Shown here piece after piece: positions 61,686 through 64,000 of a stretch of DNA of 64,000 bases. This stretch comes from DAHUYF01 sp035553515. GTDB lineage: Bacteria > Pseudomonadota > Alphaproteobacteria > ATCC43930 > CGMCC-115725. The translations under genes and the position numbers were made by a program. The DNA lies in the NCBI GenBank assembly GCA_035553515.1, contig DATNDG010000181.1, positions 16,025 to 80,024 on the forward strand, given 5' to 3'. Within the stretch, counting starts at the first letter, position 1. Every line of letters starts with the position of its first letter. Under the pieces are notes generated by a model, which was not told the DNA's origin, made no database searches, and saw only the letters and a program-made list of their open reading frames with translations.

Positions 61686-61708
61686 GGCGCTCCGACCACG
61701 GAGGACCC

Positions 61709-62185
61709 ATGGCCTACGACATTGTCAGCCTGGTGCCCGGCTTCTGCGAATCATTCGTTGCCGGTCTGCCTTTCGAGGAAGGCGGAATCGCCTTCAGCGA
61801 CTATATCGAACGGCCGCGCATGGACTACTCGATCGACTCGCTGCTCCGGCTCGATCAGTACCTGCAGCTCCTTCACACGCGTCGCCGGGAGATCGAGTGG
61901 CAGGACCAGACGAACACCGTGCTTGCTGCCGGCTGCTATCTCGGCGAGGTCATCCGCCGCAATTCGGAGCTGACCTTCCGCTGGGTCAACTATCACGACC
62001 ATTTTCCGAAATACCCGCAGATGATGGCGGTGTTTCCGGAAGGGCTCGGAACCTGTGCCGTGCTGGTGGCCGAAGGTCATGTGACCATGCCGATCAACAA
62101 GATCGGCCGCTTCATCGAGGAAGGTCCGGAGAACAGCACGCATTTCTACGCGCTCGGCGAGATGAAGCCGCGCCGGCGCTCCTGA
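61709..62185 (+). CDS. Uncharacterised protein, 158 residues
   Basis: A soluble protein without signal peptide. It contains PRMDYSIDSLLRLDQYLQLLH (about 36-56) and NTVLAAGCYLGEVIRRNSELTFRWVNYHDHFPKYP (about 69-103), a helix-strand pattern seen in proteins that scan for a peptide or nucleic-acid partner, but I do not recognise the family with certainty. It resembles the DUF3806 pattern (small acidic protein with a LGEVI helix). ATG 61709 follows GGAGG. Terminated by the hairpin at 62194-62217. Confidence 0.75.
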   Translation: MAYDIVSLVPGFCESFVAGLPFEEGGIAFSDYIERPRMDYSIDSLLRLDQYLQLLHTRRREIEWQDQTNTVLAAGCYLGEVIRRNSELTFRWVNYHDHFPKYPQMMAVFPEGLGTCAVLVAEGHVTMPINKIGRFIEEGPENSTHFYALGEMKPRRRS

Positions 62186-62193
62186 GGATGGAA

Positions 62194-62217
62194 CCCCGCT
62201 CCCGGTAGGGAGCGGGG
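62194..62217. terminator. Bidirectional hairpin terminator
   Basis: CCCCGCTCCC (62194-62203) pairs exactly with GGGAGCGGGG (62208-62217) around GGTA. It lies between the convergent uncharacterised gene (stop 62185) and dienelactone hydrolase gene (stop 62224), 8 bp and 6 bp away. No long T-tract is present. Confidence 0.7.
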
Positions 62218-62223
62218 CGGGAC

Positions 62224-62892
62224 TCAGCCGATATGTTCCTTGAAGAATTTGAGCGTGCGCTCGAGCGCGGTCTTGGAGGCCTCGGCGTTGTAGCTGCCGC
62301 GCTCGTCGCAGCTGAAGCCGTGCCCGGCCTTGTAGACATAGAGCGGGACATCGGGCCGCGCTGCCTTCACCTTCTCGACGTCGCTCATCGGGATGCTCTG
62401 ATCCTGATCGCCGAAATGCAGCATCACCGGTACCTTCGGCTTCTCGCCCGCGTGCGCCGCCACCATGCCGCCGTAATAGCCTACCGCTGCGGCAGTGCCG
62501 GGCAGCCGCGTCGCGGCGAGGAAGGCGAGCCCGCCGCCCCAGCAATAGCCCACCGCGCCGACCTTGCCGAACTGCTTGGCATAGTCGATCACCGCCTGGA
62601 GGTCGGCGAGCGTGCCGTCGAGCGGCACCTTGGCGCGGATGTCGCGCCCGGACTCGATGCTCTTCTGGTCATAGCCCAGCTCGATGCCGGGCTCGACGCG
62701 ATCGAAGAGGGCGGGGCAGACGGCCACATAGCCCTCGCGGGCGAAGCTGTCGGTCACGTTTCGCATGTGGTGGTTGACGCCGAAGATCTCCTGGATGACG
62801 ACGAGCGCCCCTTTGGGCCTGCCCGAGGGATCGGCGCGATAGACGGCGAATTTGTGCCCGTCCTTCGCCGTCAGCGTGATGTTCTGCCCCAT
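62224..62892 (-). CDS. Dienelactone hydrolase family protein
   Basis: A 222-residue alpha/beta hydrolase. The catalytic triad is Cys117 in GYCWGG, Asp164 in FGDQDQSIP and His191 in AGHGF; Glu36 in VVIQEIFGVN is the usual partner of Cys. The start MGQNITLTAKDGH matches the family. Substrates may be dienelactones or other lactone/ester compounds. ATG 62892 is chosen (AGGAGAGGAG upstream); ATG 62916 also has a weak ribosome-binding site. Confidence 0.94.
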   Translation of the reverse strand: MGQNITLTAKDGHKFAVYRADPSGRPKGALVVIQEIFGVNHHMRNVTDSFAREGYVAVCPALFDRVEPGIELGYDQKSIESGRDIRAKVPLDGTLADLQAVIDYAKQFGKVGAVGYCWGGGLAFLAATRLPGTAAAVGYYGGMVAAHAGEKPKVPVMLHFGDQDQSIPMSDVEKVKAARPDVPLYVYKAGHGFSCDERGSYNAEASKTALERTLKFFKEHIG

Positions 62893-63031
62893 GAAAGCCG
62901 TCTCCTCTCCTGTCATTTGGCGCCTCTTCTTGGCGGCGGATCATAGGGATCGAGCGAGCGGGGGCAAGGGAGGGCGGGAATTCCGCCTTCGTCGAAAGTC
63001 GAAGAGGGGTTCAGCGGATTGCGCCGCCGGC

Positions 63032-64000
63032 CTAGAGATTGAAGCGGAAATGCAGGATGTCGCCGTCCTGAATGGTGTATTCCGCACCTTCGAGCCGCAT
63101 CTTGCCGGCGTCCTTGGCGCCCTGCTCGCCGTTGCAGGCGACGAAGTCGGCGTAGGCGATCGTTTCGGCGCGGATAAAGCCTTTCTCGAAATCGGTGTGG
63201 ATCGTGCCGGCGGCTTGCGGGGCCTTGAAGCCGCGCCGGATCGTCCACGCCCGCGCCTCCTTGGGGCCCGCGGTCAGAAAGGTGACGAGGCTCAATAGCG
63301 CGTATCCCGCGTGGATCACGCGGTCGAGTCCGGTTTCATCGAGGCCCAGCGTCGCCAAATACTCGCGCCGCTCGGCCGCGTCGGGAAGCGCCGCGAGTTC
63401 CGCCTCGATCGCCGCCGAGATCGCCACCGAGCCGGCGCCTCGCTCGGCCGCATAGGCGGCGACGCGGCGGCTTTCATCGTTGCCCTCGGCGGCGCTATCC
63501 TCGTCGACATTGGCGATATAGAGGACCGGCTTCGCCGTCAAAAGCTGCATCGAGCGTAGGACGACACGCTGATCCGCGTCGAGCGGCACCTGTCGCGCCG
63601 GAACCCCATCGCGCAGCGCGGCCAGCACCGGCTCGATCACCGCGAGTTGCTGCTTTGCCTCGCGCTCGCCGCCGCGCGCCCGTTTCTGCACCGCGATCTC
63701 GCGCCGTTCGAGACTGTCGAGGTCGGCCAGCATCAATTCGGTCTCGACCGTCTCGGCGTCGCGGATCGGGTCGACCGAACCCTCGACATGCACGACATTC
63801 TCGTCGGCAAAGCAGCGCAGCACCTGTGCGATCGCGTCGACCTCGCGGATATGGCCGAGGAATTGGTTGCCGAGCCCTTGCCCCTGCGAGGCCCCGCGCA
63901 CCAGCCCGGCGATGTCGACGAATTCGAGCTGCGTCGGGACGATCTTCGCCGACTTGCCGAGCTTGGCGCAGATCTCGAGCCGCTCGTCCGGCACGGCGAC
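63032..64000 (-). CDS. ychF: Redox-regulated ATPase YchF, C-terminal part (partial)
   Basis: The frame is open to the right edge, so the N terminus with the G1 motif lies outside the window. About 320 residues are visible. They include DIAGLVRGASQGQGLGNQFLGHIREVDAI, QVLRCF, a long helical coiled-coil region, YIANVDED (NKxE-like G4 motif) and the C-terminal TGS domain with LSLVTFLTAGPKEARAWTIRRG, GTIHTDFEKGFIRAE and LHFRFNL. YchF binds ATP and associates with ribosomes. The codon before PDERL is GTG, not a start. Confidence 0.95.
   Translation of the reverse strand, partial: VAVPDERLEICAKLGKSAKIVPTQLEFVDIAGLVRGASQGQGLGNQFLGHIREVDAIAQVLRCFADENVVHVEGSVDPIRDAETVETELMLADLDSLERREIAVQKRARGGEREAKQQLAVIEPVLAALRDGVPARQVPLDADQRVVLRSMQLLTAKPVLYIANVDEDSAAEGNDESRRVAAYAAERGAGSVAISAAIEAELAALPDAAERREYLATLGLDETGLDRVIHAGYALLSLVTFLTAGPKEARAWTIRRGFKAPQAAGTIHTDFEKGFIRAETIAYADFVACNGEQGAKDAGKMRLEGAEYTIQDGDILHFRFNL

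Noticed and set aside
1..64000. Mobile elements, CRISPR arrays, tRNA or rRNA genes
   Set aside because: No terminal inverted repeats with transposase, no regularly spaced repeats and no RNA-gene cores were seen.

Overview
The window is one continuous stretch of high-GC chromosome with dense genes and many 1-11 nt stop/start overlaps. Gene content points to an alphaproteobacterium, most likely of the Rhodospirillales type: split glycine decarboxylase (gcvPA/gcvPB), psd-pssA, an MlaE fused to a STAS domain, petABC, DUF2336, DUF1285 and DUF6111 proteins, a HiPIP and a MoxR-DUF58-DUF4159 cluster. I see no insertion sequence, prophage, CRISPR array, tRNA or rRNA gene.

Layout. Bases 1-7161: end of glnS, an AlgH-family protein, a DsbD-like thiol reductase, a Prx5 peroxiredoxin, the ispH-thrB-rnhA operon, and a dual-CDGSH protein coupled to a lipoprotein. 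7162-11899: a tandem glycine riboswitch and gcvT-gcvH-gcvPA-gcvPB. 11975-14072: two small proteins, a KirBac-type potassium channel and apt. 14178-17664: a phospholipid (Mla/MCE) transporter operon. 17719-22582: uncharacterised proteins, including a DUF2336 protein and an Orc1/Cdc6-like AAA ATPase, plus a structured 501-bp gap. 22725-27923: prfC, then three TadE/TadG-type proteins and a retropepsin-like protease. 28007-32670: an LLM oxidoreductase, LysR and MBL proteins and an orphan sensor kinase. 32718-34231: psd-pssA. 34322-41027: MoxR ATPase, DUF58, DUF4159 and vWA membrane proteins. 41063-43757: DUF1285, CoA pyrophosphatase, DUF6111 and CCA-adding enzyme. 43861-49419: HiPIP, an AraC regulator, an LLM oxidoreductase, two MFS transporters and NnrU. 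49474-52281: a wHTH regulator, a chimeric truncated ABC protein, another MFS and an SRPBCC protein. 52408-56670: hemF-trmL and divergent petABC. 56768-61685: mtnP-mtnA-aldolase/SDR fusion-VOC protein. 61709-64000: an unknown protein, dienelactone hydrolase and the 3' part of ychF.

How the genes work together. The glycine cleavage operon is read out by its own glycine sensor. The bc1 complex can feed a periplasmic HiPIP. Psd and PssA make phosphatidylethanolamine, and the Mla operon moves phospholipids between membranes. MtnP and MtnA convert methylthioadenosine to methylthioribulose-1-phosphate, and the following aldolase/dehydrogenase fusion is well placed to split that sugar phosphate. This would be a DHAP-shunt-like route with aldolase and dehydrogenase in one chain, which I consider the most interesting hypothesis in the window. 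A second notable point is a likely deletion scar in which the front half of an ABC ATPase is joined in frame to a membrane protein, behind a near-consensus promoter that would give a leaderless transcript.
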